The translations under genes and the position numbers were made by a program. A stretch of DNA of 64,000 bases from Cucumis sativus (lineage: Eukaryota > Streptophyta > Magnoliopsida > Cucurbitales > Cucurbitaceae). Positions 10,887 to 26,287 of the stretch are shown piece by piece. The stretch is from positions 26,090,075 to 26,154,074 of the forward strand of contig NC_026658.2 of the NCBI RefSeq assembly GCF_000004075.3, read 5' to 3'. The notes under the pieces are model-generated. The model ran no database searches, was not told the origin of the DNA, and worked only from the letters and a program-made list of their open reading frames with translations. Positions within the stretch are counted from its first letter, which is position 1. Each line of letters starts with the position of its first letter.

Positions 10887-12998
10887 TTATTTAGCTAACC
10901 TGTTAGCAGCAAGGGAAAGGGTCCCCATGGCCTTAGCTTCTTCCTTGAGAATAAGCTTCTGAATTTTCCCTGTTGAGGATTTAGGCAAATCTGATTTAAA
11001 CACAACAGTTTTTGGAGCCATGTAATGAGGAAGATTATCTCTACAAAACTTTATGATTTCTTCTTCTGTAGCATTAGAACCATGTTTGAGATTCACAAAA
11101 GCACATGGGGTTTCACCCCAATGATCATCAGGTCTTCCTACAATGGCAGCTTCAAGAACCGATGGATGATTGAATAGCACAGATTCAACTTCAATTGTAC
11201 TAATGTTTTCTCCTCCAGAAATTATGATGTCTTTTGAACGATCTTTCAGTTCTATGTAACCATCAGGATGTCTTACTCCCAAATCTCCACTGCGAAACCA
11301 TCCCCCATTGAAGGCTTCTTCTGTAGCTTTAACATCTTTCAAATAACCAATCATTACGGTGTTTCCTCTGATCATAACTTCCCCCATGGTTTTTCCATCA
11401 GCTGGAACACTTTCCATGGTGATGGGATTCTTAATATCCACCCCCTCCACTCCAATGTGTTGCATTCCTTGACGAGATTTCAATTTTGCTTGCTTTTCAT
11501 CGGGAAGAGAATCCCATTCAGGTTTCCAATGGCAAAATGTTGCAACACCATACGTTTCGGTTAAACCATAACAATGGACAATAAGGAATCCTAATTCTCT
11601 CATCTTGTACAGTATATTAGATGGCGGAGGAGCGCCCCCGGTCATCACAGTTACCTTCCCCAGAAGCGGCTTCTGTTCGGTAATTGGTGCATTGACGATC
11701 ATGTTTAATACGGTCGGCGCGCCACCCATGTGAGTGACGTTGTGTAGAGAAATATTAGCGAAGATTTCTTTGGCATTCACATTTCTTTGGCAGATGTTTG
11801 TGCCGCCTTGTGCAGCCACACCCCAAGTCATAGACCATCCGTTGCAATGGAACATTGGAACAGTCCACAAGTATACAGCCATTGAGGACATATCATTCAG
11901 AAGGACTGTGGATAGAGTATTGAGATAAGTACCTCTATGGGAGTAAATCACACCTTTTGGTCTCGATGTTGTGCCTGAAGTATAGTTAAGAGAGATTGGA
12001 TCCCGTTCATCTATAGGACGTCTGATTTCGAAATCGAGTGTTCCAGTGTTTAGAAGGCTCTCGTACTCTAAATCATCTGAAGCAGAGTCGAATCCGTTGA
12101 TGTTGGAGGATGGATGATCAAACTCTTGAACAATGACAATACGAGGCAGCTCTTCTGCCGCCATCGTCTTGGACATAATTTCGATTGCTGCCTTTACAAT
12201 ATGTAGATATTGGTGGTCTGCAACAATGATTTTAGCTTCTGAATGACCCAACAATGTAGAAACCATTGCTGCATCATGGCGCATGTTGAGAGTGCAAAGG
12301 ATTGCACCAGCCATTGGTACAGCAAAATGAAGCTCGTATGTAGCTGGAACATTCGGTGCCAAAACAGCAACCTGCTCGAGTTAATTCGAGTAATTAGTTG
12401 CAAAACTAGATCAATGATTATAATCAACAACTAGAACATCGAGGCTTCAAATTAGATCCGTAACATAAAATTAGATACTAAGAAGAATCAACACCATAAG
12501 AAACAGAAGATCGAATTGACTCGCAGTTCAGAAGCAAGAAAGAACAAAATCAGTAACTTAGTGATTCTTCTTCAAAACGAAACCTATATCTTCAGTCATA
12601 CACAATGCACACTATCAAAACTCATATTCACCGTTCTCACCTATCTCCAATTCAATATAAATTCATTGACAGAACAAACAGAGAAATAACATAACAGTAC
12701 CAATCAGTAATGCTGCAATTTACTCCGGTTCTACATATACAGCCACAACCAGATACATACAAAGCGAATCAACAGCAGAAATGGAAAAGTTGAGAATACA
12801 GACCACATCGCCGCGAGAGATTCCGACATGAACTAGAGCAGAAGCGAATTTAGTACATCGTTGAAGAGTTTCTCTCCAAGTGAAGCGGACATTTCCATAG
12901 ACGAGAGAAATTCTGTCACCAAAGACGGCGGCGGCGCGCTCCAAGAAAGTGATCGGAGTGAGAGGAACGGAATTGGCAGAGCAACGGATTCCTTCCAT
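10887..12998 (-). CDS. Acyl-activating enzyme (acyl-CoA ligase), copy B, lacking a C-terminal PTS1
   Basis: Tandem paralogue of the ligase at 6456-8465. Exons 12998-12804 and 12371-10887 join at the same position and phase (RGDV|VAVL), giving 559 residues. The first in-frame ATG is at 12998 ([15 protein letters not shown]); upstream codons are open but have no ATG. The catalytic set is intact: [47 protein letters not shown] and [10 protein letters not shown]. Close matches run along the whole chain, so the pair arose by local duplication. The oddity is the end: [11 protein letters not shown], with no SKL-like tripeptide, where copy A has VSKL. It may therefore act in the cytosol or reach peroxisomes another way (PTS2, piggyback). 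One base-level change near 10887-10900 could have altered the end, so a sequencing or allele error should be excluded. Confidence 0.93.
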
Positions 12999-14693
12999 TG
13001 AAAGTGGAGTGGACGGAAGAGAAATTGGAAATGTGAAGTTAAAAGGAAGAAGCAAAGCCAATTTTTGTTGATCCTCAGCTTCTGCTTTCTGCTATTTATA
13101 TAACAACTAACAAAGAATGAATGAGGCGGCAAATTCAAACATATAATTTTTCTTTTCTATTACGTTACGAATGAATAGAAAAATAAATGAGTAAAACGTA
13201 AGTTATAATTTGAAACATGAGTTCTGTTTTTCGTGTTATTGGGTTACTTGTAAATATGATGGTGATTAGAGTTAAGAACTATAACTTAAAACTTAATACT
13301 CATTAATTAATGTAAGTTTTCTTTTAGATTTTCATTAAATAGAGAGAGAGAGAGGGTAATTTAATTATTAATAGGTTTTTATTTTCAAAAATAATAAAAA
13401 ACAAACTATTTATGCCTACTAAAAAACAGTGTAAATATTTTGTTTATTTTTCTATTTTTTTTTTTAGTTTTTCTATTAAAATAATTAAGTATTTTTTTAA
13501 AATGTTAATTTGTTATCATTGTTTTATATCAATCCTGGCATTTGTTGTACAAATAATTAGTTTAGGTCCTTTTACCAAAGATAAATTAAAATAAGAAAAA
13601 AAGGTAATTAGTAAATGCTCTATAGTATGACATTGAATTTCTAGTATTATATGGATGGGCGAACAATGAACAAAATCCATATGCACTCTATTCGATGAAA
13701 TGGTTTCATTAGTAGTAGTCTAATGGCTCAAATTAGGATTAAATGTTAAGCTCCTTATGTTGTTTGATCAATCAAACCACAACTTGCTATAGAGTTCATG
13801 TAAATCTCTCTCGGATTCCCATTCCACATTACTATACGTATTATATTTTGCTGGTATCGAATTTCATTTGATATCTACGAAAAGTGTGAAATTAACATTT
13901 TGACCATACTGGAAAAAAAAAACGTGAACAAATAAGTGTGAAGACAATATAAAGATAACATTTAAATTTGTTTCAAGTGTAAACACTATGTATATTTACT
14001 AAATCTTATTTGAATTTTAGGTTTTTAACTTTTAATAAACTTTATTGATGTTTCCATGGGCAATTCCATAAAATTCGACTTCAATATTTTCACGAACATC
14101 AATATTAATATCAACATTTTAAACCTTGCATACATGAATTACAAGGATGTGTCCTCCTAGACAATCATAGCTTGAGATGCAATCACTACGTAAAAGAGCA
14201 AAAATTAGTTAAACTGTCAGTAAATCAGTCTCGATGTGAGAGACCAAATAGTTGAACTGTCAATCCATCATAGCATACCAAATAGTTCGGTTCAAAACCC
14301 TAAAACTCACTCAAGAAAAATGGGGGGGGGGGGGGGGGGGGGGGGTTAAGTATTATGTAAATTGAACTTTGAATTCATATACCAATCACCGATGTTTGTA
14401 AATGAAATGTTGTACAATTTATATTGGGAGGAAGTAAATGAGACAGGAAAGCCAATACCTGAGCTATGAGATAATGCTATACCATAATCAAAATCAATCT
14501 ATGACAGTTACTATTTGAAGGGAAATTAGGGGGAAAACTAATAGTTATGAAAATACTTCCTAAGAAATAATCTCAAATTTACACAAAAAAAAGGCCTGGG
14601 GGGTGGTGGGTACTTAACCAGAAATGGGCAAAGGGTTGAAATCAAACAAGAAGTTTACCTGCCGATAAATCAAATTCACTGTTTAATGTCTGA
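12999..14693. other. Intergenic: promoter of ligase copy B and 3' flank of DPMS1
   Basis: No gene is recognised. The stretch up to about 13150 should hold the leader of the minus-strand ligase; a possible TATA (tatttatataac) lies at about 13093-13104. A (GA)n run is at 13342-13355. Further on are AT-rich DNA and a 24-base guanine run (14322-14345), then a second G-rich patch (ggggggtggtggg) at about 14598-14611. The last few hundred bases before 14694 probably include the 3' untranslated region of DPMS1. Confidence 0.45.
14322..14345. repeat. Uninterrupted run of 24 guanines
   Basis: Homopolymer G tract, poly-C on the strand transcribed toward it from DPMS1, about 350 bases past that gene's stop codon. 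Long G runs are rare in AT-rich plant DNA and can form quadruplexes; length may also be affected by sequencing or assembly. Confidence 0.85.
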
Positions 14694-17161
<2,468 letters not shown>

Positions 17162-17568
17162 GAATTCGATTACGCAAAAGCTTAGAGACGACTCTTAAAC
17201 CAGGAAGCCGTATGATCAACAATCGCGGAATCAACTGGAAAGTGATCGACGGCAACTTCGATGGCACGCTGAAGGAAGAGACGAAAACGCCGACGAAAAC
17301 AAGTCGTGGTAGTTTCAGTGGGCCTTATTCCTGAGAATTTGCCTGTGGGCTTTTCTTCTTGGAGAGGCCGTGGGCTTTCATTTTATATAAAATGGTGGAA
17401 CGATGTCGTTTAAGTCAAAGAAGGGAGGAAATCAAAAGCAGTACAACGACGTCGTTTTTAAGTAGAGTTGGCGCTGCATTTTGTAAGTTCTAAAGGGTTA
17501 AAGAGAAGGTGAGAGGGCGTTAGGGTTTTAGAGGGAGATTTGAGATTCGTGATTTGCAAGGAGTAGCC
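17162..17568. promoter_or_regulatory. Shared 407-bp divergent promoter of DPMS1 and SmD3
   Basis: The two start codons are 407 bp apart, facing away from each other. Between them are three Site II motifs (TGGGCC 17319-17324, TGGGCT 17346-17351 and 17371-17376), a TATA-like ttttatataaaa at 17380-17391, an ACGACGTCGTTTTT palindromic element at about 17444-17458 with a related acgatgtcgttt near 17400, and a telobox (TTAGGGTTT) at 17520-17528. Site II plus telobox, bound by TCP and Myb-like factors, is typical of promoters of growth-related housekeeping genes. Motif positions are seen; function is inferred. Confidence 0.7.
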
Positions 17569-19422
17569 ATGAGTAGGAGCTTGGGAATTCCAGTGAAGCT
17601 ACTCCATGAGGCCGCGGGCCACGTTGTGTCGGTGGAGCTTAAAAGCGGTGAGCTTTACAGAGGAAGTATGATCGAGTGCGAGGATAACTGGAACTGCCAG
17701 CTCGAAAACATCACCTACACTGCCAAGGTTCCTCTCTTTTTTTATGTTTTTGTTGTTCATCATTCCATTGTGCAATTTCTGTTTCTTAGTTGACTCTTTA
17801 CGTTTGTTTGTTTTGGCTTTAGTTCATCTCGTATGTTCTGCTTCTTTCTTTCTAAAGCTGCCCACTTCAATATATAGTTCAAGTACTTTTTGAATTTTGT
17901 GTTAAACCTAATTTGGTGTAGTTTCATAAAGTTTGTAGCTTCAACTGCCGTGATCCCTCTTTTTATTTGTCTTGTTTTTAATTTTAATAGGAAATGAAAG
18001 TAGCATTGTTCGAACGCCAGAAAATTTCCGAGAATAGAAAACACTCCCCATGTTTTTAATTCCAACATCTAAAAGGAACAACAATTGCATTTAAACCTCA
18101 CAAACCCGATATGTATGTTCCAAAATAAAGCATTGGTCTAATGAGACTGAAAATGGGGAAATCAATTGTTTAATGACCCACAATGTCCAGTCCTGGGCAC
18201 CACCACCCTAGTTGGGGCAAGCTTTCTCAAGATTTTTAACATTTTGACAGGAGATGGCTTTTTTGTATCTTTAACTTCTGGGCCTGGCTTCATAGGTTTT
18301 GTTGCTTCTGGTTGTTATGAATCTCCAAAATGAATCTGGGACAGGACAGTATGTGAAAAGGAGATCACTACAACTGGGTACCCAGCTTCCTCTCTATGTA
18401 AACAAAATGCCACATTCTTGATTGCAAAAGGAATTGATTAAATCAACTAGGGACAAATGTTAAGTATGCACATTGATTCTTCCTGAGTGCGCTGTTTGAT
18501 TGCAACTTTCTTACTATGCAATGCACAATCACCAAGTTGAATTCGAGAGATTGGCATTATCATGGATATATAGTAATTAGAAAGAAAACATTTTCTATAA
18601 AATGCTCAGATATATCAATGTTTACATTCACCCATCTCCTTTGTTTAAACTATTGGTGTTTTGCTTATGTTATAGTTTTTGCTCAACGTCTCTGAGTTTT
18701 TTTACCCTTTGCTTGCGTGTATATAATTGAGAGTTATATTCACCGGGTTTACTTTTTTGTAGGATGGTAAGGTTTCACAACTTGAGCATGTTTTCATCCG
18801 AGGCAGCAAAGTCAGGTATCTGTACCATCTCCTTTATTGTAGATTATCCAATTATTTTCTTATTTCTTATTTGAGGGGTTTCTTTTAAGATTTATTTGGT
18901 ATGCTGACATACGTTCATACATGATAGCTTTATGGTCATACCAGACATGCTGAAGAATGCACCAATGTTCAAGCGTCTTGATGCTAGAATTAAAGTATTT
19001 CAACTTAATACCTTTGAATTTTAATTCAGATGGAATCCTTGTTTGTATTTTCTTTTTCCTAACTCATCCTTTCTGGATTTTGAAGGGTAAAGGCGCCTCA
19101 CTTGGTGTTGGCAGGGGCAGGGCTGTTGCTATGCGAGCTAAAGTAAGTCCTTTGCATCTTGTTTTTTGTACATCGGTTGTTTATTTCCTGGACCCATTTT
19201 GAATCAGTGTGAAGATCAACCTACGTGTGCTTTGTGCTTTGTGCATTTGTATAAAAGAATCCAGTTGATGACATATTACAAGCAAAAACTGAGTGTCACA
19301 ATAAAGTTCGTACATTTATAGATTTCCAAAAATTAACAAGAATGTCCTCTCTTTTCTAGGCTCAAGCTGCTGGCCGTGGAAGTGCACCTGGTCGGGGTGC
19401 TCCACCATCTGGCAGAAGGTGA
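17569..19422 (+). CDS. SMD3: Small nuclear ribonucleoprotein SmD3
   Basis: Core Sm protein of spliceosomal U1, U2, U4 and U5 snRNPs; with SmB, SmD1, SmD2, SmE, SmF and SmG it forms the ring on the snRNA Sm site. Five exons (17569-17727, 18763-18815, 18928-18994, 19086-19142, 19360-19422) give 132 residues. The ATG at 17569 yields MSRSLGIPVKLLHEAAGHVV. Sm1 carries VELKSGELYRGSMIECEDNW; Sm2 is around LEHVFIRGSKVSFMVIPDML. The C-terminal tail is rich in Gly-Arg (GVGRGRA, GRGSAPGRGAPPSGRR), the expected site of symmetric arginine methylation. The junction of exons 2 and 3 gives Ser (AG|C) in RGSKVSF, where I remember Arg in other SmD3 proteins; I see no alternative acceptor restoring it. Intron 1 is about 1 kb. 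Expression is probably broad, from the shared Site II/telobox promoter. Confidence 0.97.
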
Positions 19423-20598
19423 TGAAACCATGAATATAGTTTGTTATATCCTTAGTTCAAAGCCTAGAAAGTCATTGGGATATCGACCATCAAGTTTTTA
19501 CTAGTTCCGGTATTGACATCATCAACATTGAAGAGAGCCATATGCATTGTTCATTTTGTTGAAAATGGGCGATTGACCATAATATCACCAACTTGATAAT
19601 CTACTATTTACTTCAGTCCCTTTCTTTGTCATGTATGTATTGGACGTTATTTGCATCTTATCACCATAGGAGCAATGTCTTTGTGCCATTTATTCTACTT
19701 CTATCGTTGGCTGTATGTTTTGGGTTAATCTATGATTATGAGACTGCCTACAATGACCTATGATTACAATATTTACCTTCTTCAGAACAAGTTCCTCACC
19801 CTTTTTGTATTTATTAAAACACAAGAAGTCTTAGTTTGAAATTCTAGAGTTTATTTTTTCCTTAATCGAAATAACAACCAAAGTTTGAACGGAAACCATG
19901 CAAGTTTTTAGTATATTTGTACCATATAGTTGTACTAGATAATTGCCAATTGTCTATCACTTGTTTTGCCAATTGACTTCAAAATTTGATTGTAATTAAT
20001 TCAAATTTGCAAATTAACTGTTTAAATACTCATTGATGTTAAGTTTACATATTTATTCTATTTTTTGTTTACAATTATCTCGTATTTATTTTCATGGTTG
20101 TCCATGGTTTATCCCCACCAATTATATGTTTTTTTTTTTTTTTGAAAAATTGTACGTCATTCCATTACCTTGTGCTTTTTTGGCAACACCTTTATTGCCT
20201 TTATTCCTCATGAGTATATGAGCAACATGGTATATAAGATTGCTCACTGTTCACAAAAACTGAAAGGAACAAAGCAAATCAACTGATTCCATTTTTAGTT
20301 TCACTAAAGAAATATAAAAAGACGAAAGGAGAAGAAAAAACAGAAAATCGTTTACTTCGCATCCAAACATATAGTAATATTTTCATACATTACCATACAT
20401 CTGCAAACCCTTTATTCCTGAAGATCTCATCTTAAAGCAGCATTGCCCTAGACAATCCTTACAAAAACCTCAAAACCTTTTTATTCTGTGATGCAACCAT
20501 TGAAACAGTAAGCGTTATCTACCCGCATAATTTACAGCTCGAAAGGAAGCAGTAGCAGTGACCGTAGGAGTGGCACAATAATCTACAAATATAGGAAT
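19423..20598. other. Convergent 3' flanks of SmD3 and the BTB gene
   Basis: The two genes point at each other here. The stretch holds both 3' untranslated regions and AT-rich spacer, including a T run near 20129-20142. No further gene, RNA or organised repeat is visible. Confidence 0.5.
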
Positions 20599-23500
20599 CT
20601 AGAGGAAGTAGCCATAAAGTTCCAGAAAGCAAATGCACAAGTTCCATGGATTTGAAGCATCGGTTGTTGGGGCTGTTAGAAGAACACGGAAGAATCTAAA
20701 TGGAAGTAAAGCGTTTGGTCCAGTTACTGCCCATGATGCAAACTGACCAGGTTTGCAGACCGTCTGATCGTTCTCATGTACTCGCAAGTTCGTCCAAGTT
20801 TTCCCATCGAATGACCCCTAAACAAATGCACGTAATGATAAGTTTGCAAAAGGAGAGCAAGGATAAAGACAGAAAACGAGAGATAAGCTTTACCTGAAGA
20901 TTCCAGTATCTGATGAATGCCCTTGAACCATCTTGTCTTAACGTGTAGTAATTGCACATCAGCTGCATCCAAAAGAAATAACATTTGATGAGGCGATAAC
21001 TTAAAAACAAAGGAAGTGAAGGCTGCAGTAAAGCTTATCACTTGAATACCCTTGTTTCATAAGGATTATAAACGGATTGTTTCGAAAAGGAAAACTTTGA
21101 AAGCCCAAAAGCTACAAGATGGCCTACAATTCTTCTGTCCGCTCACTCCAAAGAGCTTAGAAGCACGGCCATTTGGTCAAGTATTCAATTCCTTTTGTTT
21201 TCTATGCCCAAGGCAACAAGTTGCAATCCATGCTTTAACTTTACTATATTTCAATAGTGCTACAGAATAAAGAGATGAACCTGATGATCTTCGCCAATAT
21301 CTACCATCCACCATGAACAAGTTTTCCCATCTTCCACGCGAAGGCCCGTAAAGGAAGTTCCCTAAAAAGGGCAATCAACCTAGTTAACAGAGCACTCTCA
21401 ATTGGTATGAAAAAATGTTTTGCACAGAAGTTTCGCCACATTACCTGGTAAGTTCTCGAGACCAGAACCTTTGGATCTGTATATCTTGAAGGTGGACTGC
21501 TTGTTGTAATAGTAATTTTCTGGAAAGTAAAAGAACAAGAGGTTTAGCGATGAATTTACCAAAACTGAGAAAAGCGCTGAAACAAGAACGTCTAGAAGCT
21601 TGAGAACCTACCTTTGAAAGAATGGGATTAACCCACTGGTGCTCTCCATATGATGTACCGGCAAAGAATAGAACTCCGTTGCTGTCCCCATCACAAATGT
21701 ACTGCAGCTCCTTATAACTAGACCGTCTATGTTGATATCTCACACTGCAAATACCAACAAGAAAACTTGATACAGTACTTCTGGCCAGGCCACTTATAAA
21801 GTAAAAAGGTGTTATTCTAAGGCAACTTGAATTTATCTATTTATTTTTAAAGAAACTTGCTAGCTTGGAAAAAACTACAAATTTCATGTGCTCATAAGAA
21901 CGAAAACTCTTTTGACAACTTGCTAAGAGAAGTTATAACAAGAACAGTTTAATGGTACATGTGCTTACTCGGGTCACCAAACATCAAGCAGATTTGGAAA
22001 GTTTACATCTAAGTATTTCCAACGAGGTGAAATCAAGAAATTTATCCAAAAAAGCAGTCTCGTGAAAAAATAAAATAACCCCATCAGATATTACTAATTA
22101 AGGCTGAAACATGTGTTTAGTCCCCGTGTTTTAGTTCGTGTAATGTTTGATCCTTAAACTTCCACGTCCTATGATTTAGTGTCGTTAGAGAAATGTAACA
22201 GAGCCTTTGCATAAAAGATCTTGTTCAACGAAACTATAAGGAGGCAGTGAACATGTTCAACTAGATCTTACTAAAGTAACATTATTTCCTTTCCATCTTA
22301 CAAATCAGATATAATAATCTCTTAAACTTTAAGATGATGAAATATGACATCACTATCATAAAAATAGAATCAGTAAAAAATGAAAAAGCACATTACTTGT
22401 TCTTCTTCTTGTCCTCTAGGCTTGATGGTTCAAGTTTCACGAAGTCGATAGCTTCCTTCACCTGATAAAGCTCAACAGAAGAAAATGGTAAAGTTGAAGC
22501 ATTGATTTTATCATATCATATCTTATTAACACCAAAGGAAATGATTCACTCACAAGATTCTTAAAGGTACGAATCTTCCTGCTAATGCTACTGTTCTCCA
22601 ACTGTATGATAATCATAGGAAACCAAGATTGAAAAAGTTTGTAATTTTAATTACAAGCTAGGAAATCTTTTAACTGCAACATGCATACCTTCTTCAACAA
22701 GTCATATGGGAGCAATGGAAATCGCACGAGAGAAAGTAAATCCTGAACAGATTGAAGTCTCTCACCAAAAAGGATTTCAGGGGTTGAAAATGTCATAAGC
22801 TCATCTACCGCCATCCACCCACATAATTCACTTGCTTCTAAACCCCACATTAAGATTGCATTGAGTACTTTTTCCTCAGACGTCACTGTCAAATCAGGGC
22901 ACTGCAAGAACCACTTCACCTAATGACGATAAACGTCCAAAAACATCTAAACAGACATAGTTTTCCACAGGTTTTCCTTTCTTAATCATATAAGATTTTC
23001 ATAAGAGTCTTACTACATTATCAGGGCAAAGAAATGGTCCCACGTAAATAATCTTCTTAATAGAGAAAGCAAAGCAACTATCAAGTACAAAAATTTTTAT
23101 GGGCTTCACAGACAATAGCTTCAAGTAGAAATTGCTTTAAATCAGGGGAAATGTGGGGATGTCGATTTGACAAGCGGTTTTATGATGTCATTTCTAAAAC
23201 TAGATAGTGAATAGTTCAGCTGAAGCACTTCTATTGATCTAATTACCCCCATTAACCACCATCACTGCATCCATAAATTTTAATTAAAAACCAAATCCCT
23301 CTTTCACTAAACCTAGAGTTGTTTCAGAGTAGCTTTATGATAGAAGATACTCCAACGTAGCAATAAATACTTGTCCTAAAATTCTTAACCATTAGTACCC
23401 ATAAAAGAAAGCAGTAAAAACGTGATCCCATACCTGAAGGATTTTGCGGAAAGTTGACTCATCTAACATAACAAATTCAATGTTTGCAGTCGTACAATAA

Positions 23501-26287
23501 TCAAAGTGCATTGAGAACTTCCTCTCACAAGTTTCTTCAATGAGCTTACAGCATGGAATTGATGAAACAACTTGAAGGATGGAACATACTGAGTCCTGCA
23601 ACAAAGTTCAACAGTTAGCTTCGGAAGCAAAGTCCAACTTTCCCAAAATTGTCTGCTTCCTCGTCCATTAAACTTGTGCATAAACAAAAAATCTTGATGT
23701 ATGACCATCTTCCACTAGGAGACTCCATCCCTGCATATAATATGTACAATATCAATACTTCTATAATTCACTATCGTAAAATGATTCTCTTCTTTTGTTC
23801 TCAGAACCCCGAAACTGCATGACGCTCCTCCCTTTATCTTCCAGTCATACAAGTACAATAAGAAATAATGAAAAATCCACAAAAAAATTAACAAAAGAAT
23901 TAAATACATCCTCTTAACAAGTGTACAAGTAAGGATTACCACACTACCTCCGAAAGGCATTCTAGAAGTATTTTGCAGCATTCTTGATGAAGAAGAGAGA
24001 CACCAAATTGATCAGCTAAAAATAGTAGTTGAAGTAACAAGACATCAGATTCCACTGTACCATCTTTACTCAATTCTCCACTATACATGAACTTGAGCAT
24101 GGTTTGAAAAGCTTCTGGTGATACATCCCTAATATAAACCTCAGAGGATGCTGTTTCACTCATTCCGTTGGTAAACATCTGCCCACGTACCACCAGAACA
24201 GAATTTTTAAACATAGGAAGAAAAAACACATATACACTAACCTGAGACAAAAAGTATACAGAGACAGCAAATTGTAGTTGAAAGCATCCTGACCCTTATA
24301 TGAAGGCACAGTAGGTATCAACTATAGGAAACTCGTTATCAAACATAGAAGAGGTGCGGTCATACCTAAGCAAATATTGCAAAGAATCTCTAATTTGTTT
24401 TTCTGTCTTCATTATAAATTACAAGCCAAACCTTTCAAGTTGCATTTCAATTATCAGTTCTTACTCCGCAGTCCACTATTAAACAAAGTTGTGTAATCAC
24501 AGAAGTTCACCAAAAAAAATTAATTGTACAAGCATGCCAAGGATCAAGGAGCATTTTTTATCATGGAACATAAAAAATCTTGAAAATCCTACCAATAGAG
24601 TGAAGAACACAAACTAAAAGATGCATAACCATGTGATTGAGAAAAAACTATACAGGAATGTGGCCTCCAATAACTTTGCTTTGAGGATTTTGTTTACTGT
24701 TTTTCACAAGAAGAAACGTTGTGCTCAACATTCCCAAAAAAAAAAAAAGACAATAACAAAGTAATAATAATAGCAATAACATAATTGCATTAGATGAGAT
24801 GTATCAATTGCTCACCCTTTCAAATGGCATGCTCCATAAGCTAAGAATGATTTTGTGCACATGGGCAACAAATCCGTGACCTTGTATATAGATGGACACA
24901 TCACTGAACTCGCTAGTACATTGTAATTGTTTGAGCCTCTGTATGTTTAGTGGAAGCCCGGAGGGGAATACTGTAGTACAATGGGGCTGAGTCCTTGGAT
25001 ATGATAATTCCACCCTATTGCCCGAGTCCAACAACTTTTTGTTCAGTTTTAATTGTCCCATCATGTCATCACACTGGTTCACTAACGCTATCACTTCAAG
25101 TTGTGAGGCTAAATCCCTCAAGGAACCAAGTTGGGACTCCAGAATCTATAGTAAATAAGAATCAAAGATCGTCAATCTATTAAACATAATAGTTATTTAG
25201 TTGTATCTGTGATGAGATTCAAATTGCCTGCTTTTGGTGCAGCTTAACAGAATATCAAAGTAGATCTAGAATCAATTCAAGCCTAACACATTAGGCAAAA
25301 AACAAATGGTCAAGACACAAAACAAAAAGGGGCAGAAAGAGGTAAGAGCGGAAAGTTTTTATGTCAAAGCTATCTGTATGATGTCAAAAGACAACAAGCC
25401 ATGTCCATAATCTGATAAATAATTATGCATTCAGCCAAAAGTAGCAAAGAGGATATATATATATAGAAAAAACATACGATCAGAGAAATTACCTCAGTTT
25501 GACCTGTGTAAATATATTGGAGAAGAGCATGGAGAACTGGATATGATACTCCATGTAGCTGCACGACAACTTGCGACAAATTCGAGGGAAAGTTTCCCGA
25601 AGCAAATAAGATAGCTTTATGAGCAGGCACAAGCGTTTCTCCAGAATCTACACAGAAAAGTATGTCTGATAAATCCCAATTTTCAAGAAAATGTTCGAGG
25701 CCCCAGTTCTTGTAATCTTTGTATTCATCTTCAAACTCCAATTCCACATCGTCCTCCCCTTCATCACCATTATCCACATGCTTCCACAAGGAAATATGAT
25801 CCTGCGTCAGCGGCAAAACATTAACATTTCTATATCCCACATGTTTATCCCAGCTACTAAGCCCAATATACTGAATGCTGCAGTTTGGATTTGTATCAAG
25901 CCATTGAAAGACCATATTCTGAAAAGGGTATCTTCCCTTCCCAATGCTGATCAAACCATCATAGACACTGATCCAATAGCTTTGAAACGCTGAGGAACTG
26001 CAAAGAGCAACACCTTCTACATCAACAACAGTTCTCCCATCGGCTATAATCCTTAGACGTCGATTTCGGTGACTACCTATTATAACCGTATAATGAGGAC
26101 TCATATCTCGTTTGTAATGGTAATGTTGACTCCCCACGTTCTCTCGGAACACCAGTGTGACATCATTATGAGCGGAAGCTTCAAAAGCCACACACCCCCG
26201 TCCTGCTTCCCGAAATCTTAAATCCTTAAGCCAAGCACACTCAAAAGGAGCCACCGTGATGGAGTTCTTCTCCTTCTTATCCATCAT
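20599..26287 (-). CDS. BTB/POZ domain protein with discoidin-like domain (At2g30600 type)
   Basis: Probable substrate adaptor for a cullin-3 ubiquitin ligase; its targets are unknown. Twelve coding exons close in phase: 26287-25493, 25145-24816, 24178-23948, 23595-23434, 22919-22689, 22601-22554, 22461-22397, 21744-21612, 21519-21445, 21361-21281, 20962-20894 and 20817-20599, giving 812 residues. Residues 1-180 form the N-terminal domain (VAPFECAWLKDLRF, HYHYKRDMSPHYTVIIGSHR, GLSSWDKHVGYRNV). A first BTB half lies near 200-265 (SDILFCVDSGETLVPAHKAI ... LLQYIYTGQTE). A second BTB spans about 340-450 (SEFSDVSIYIQGHGFVAHVH ... FMYSGEL), followed by a BACK-like region to about 600. A C-terminal F5/8-discoidin-like domain covers about 620-812 (WVNPILSKKITIT, WWMVDIGEDHQ, GSFDGKTWTNLRVHE). 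The start MMDKKEKN is the first ATG after stops. A 5' leader, probably split by an intron, extends toward 26900. A clean, conserved gene. Confidence 0.95.

Noticed and set aside
22080-22230. Transposon-like fragment inside an intron of the BTB gene
   Set aside because: Looks like a common dispersed plant repeat (ttagtccc...gatccttaaactt), but ends and copy number cannot be judged from this window.
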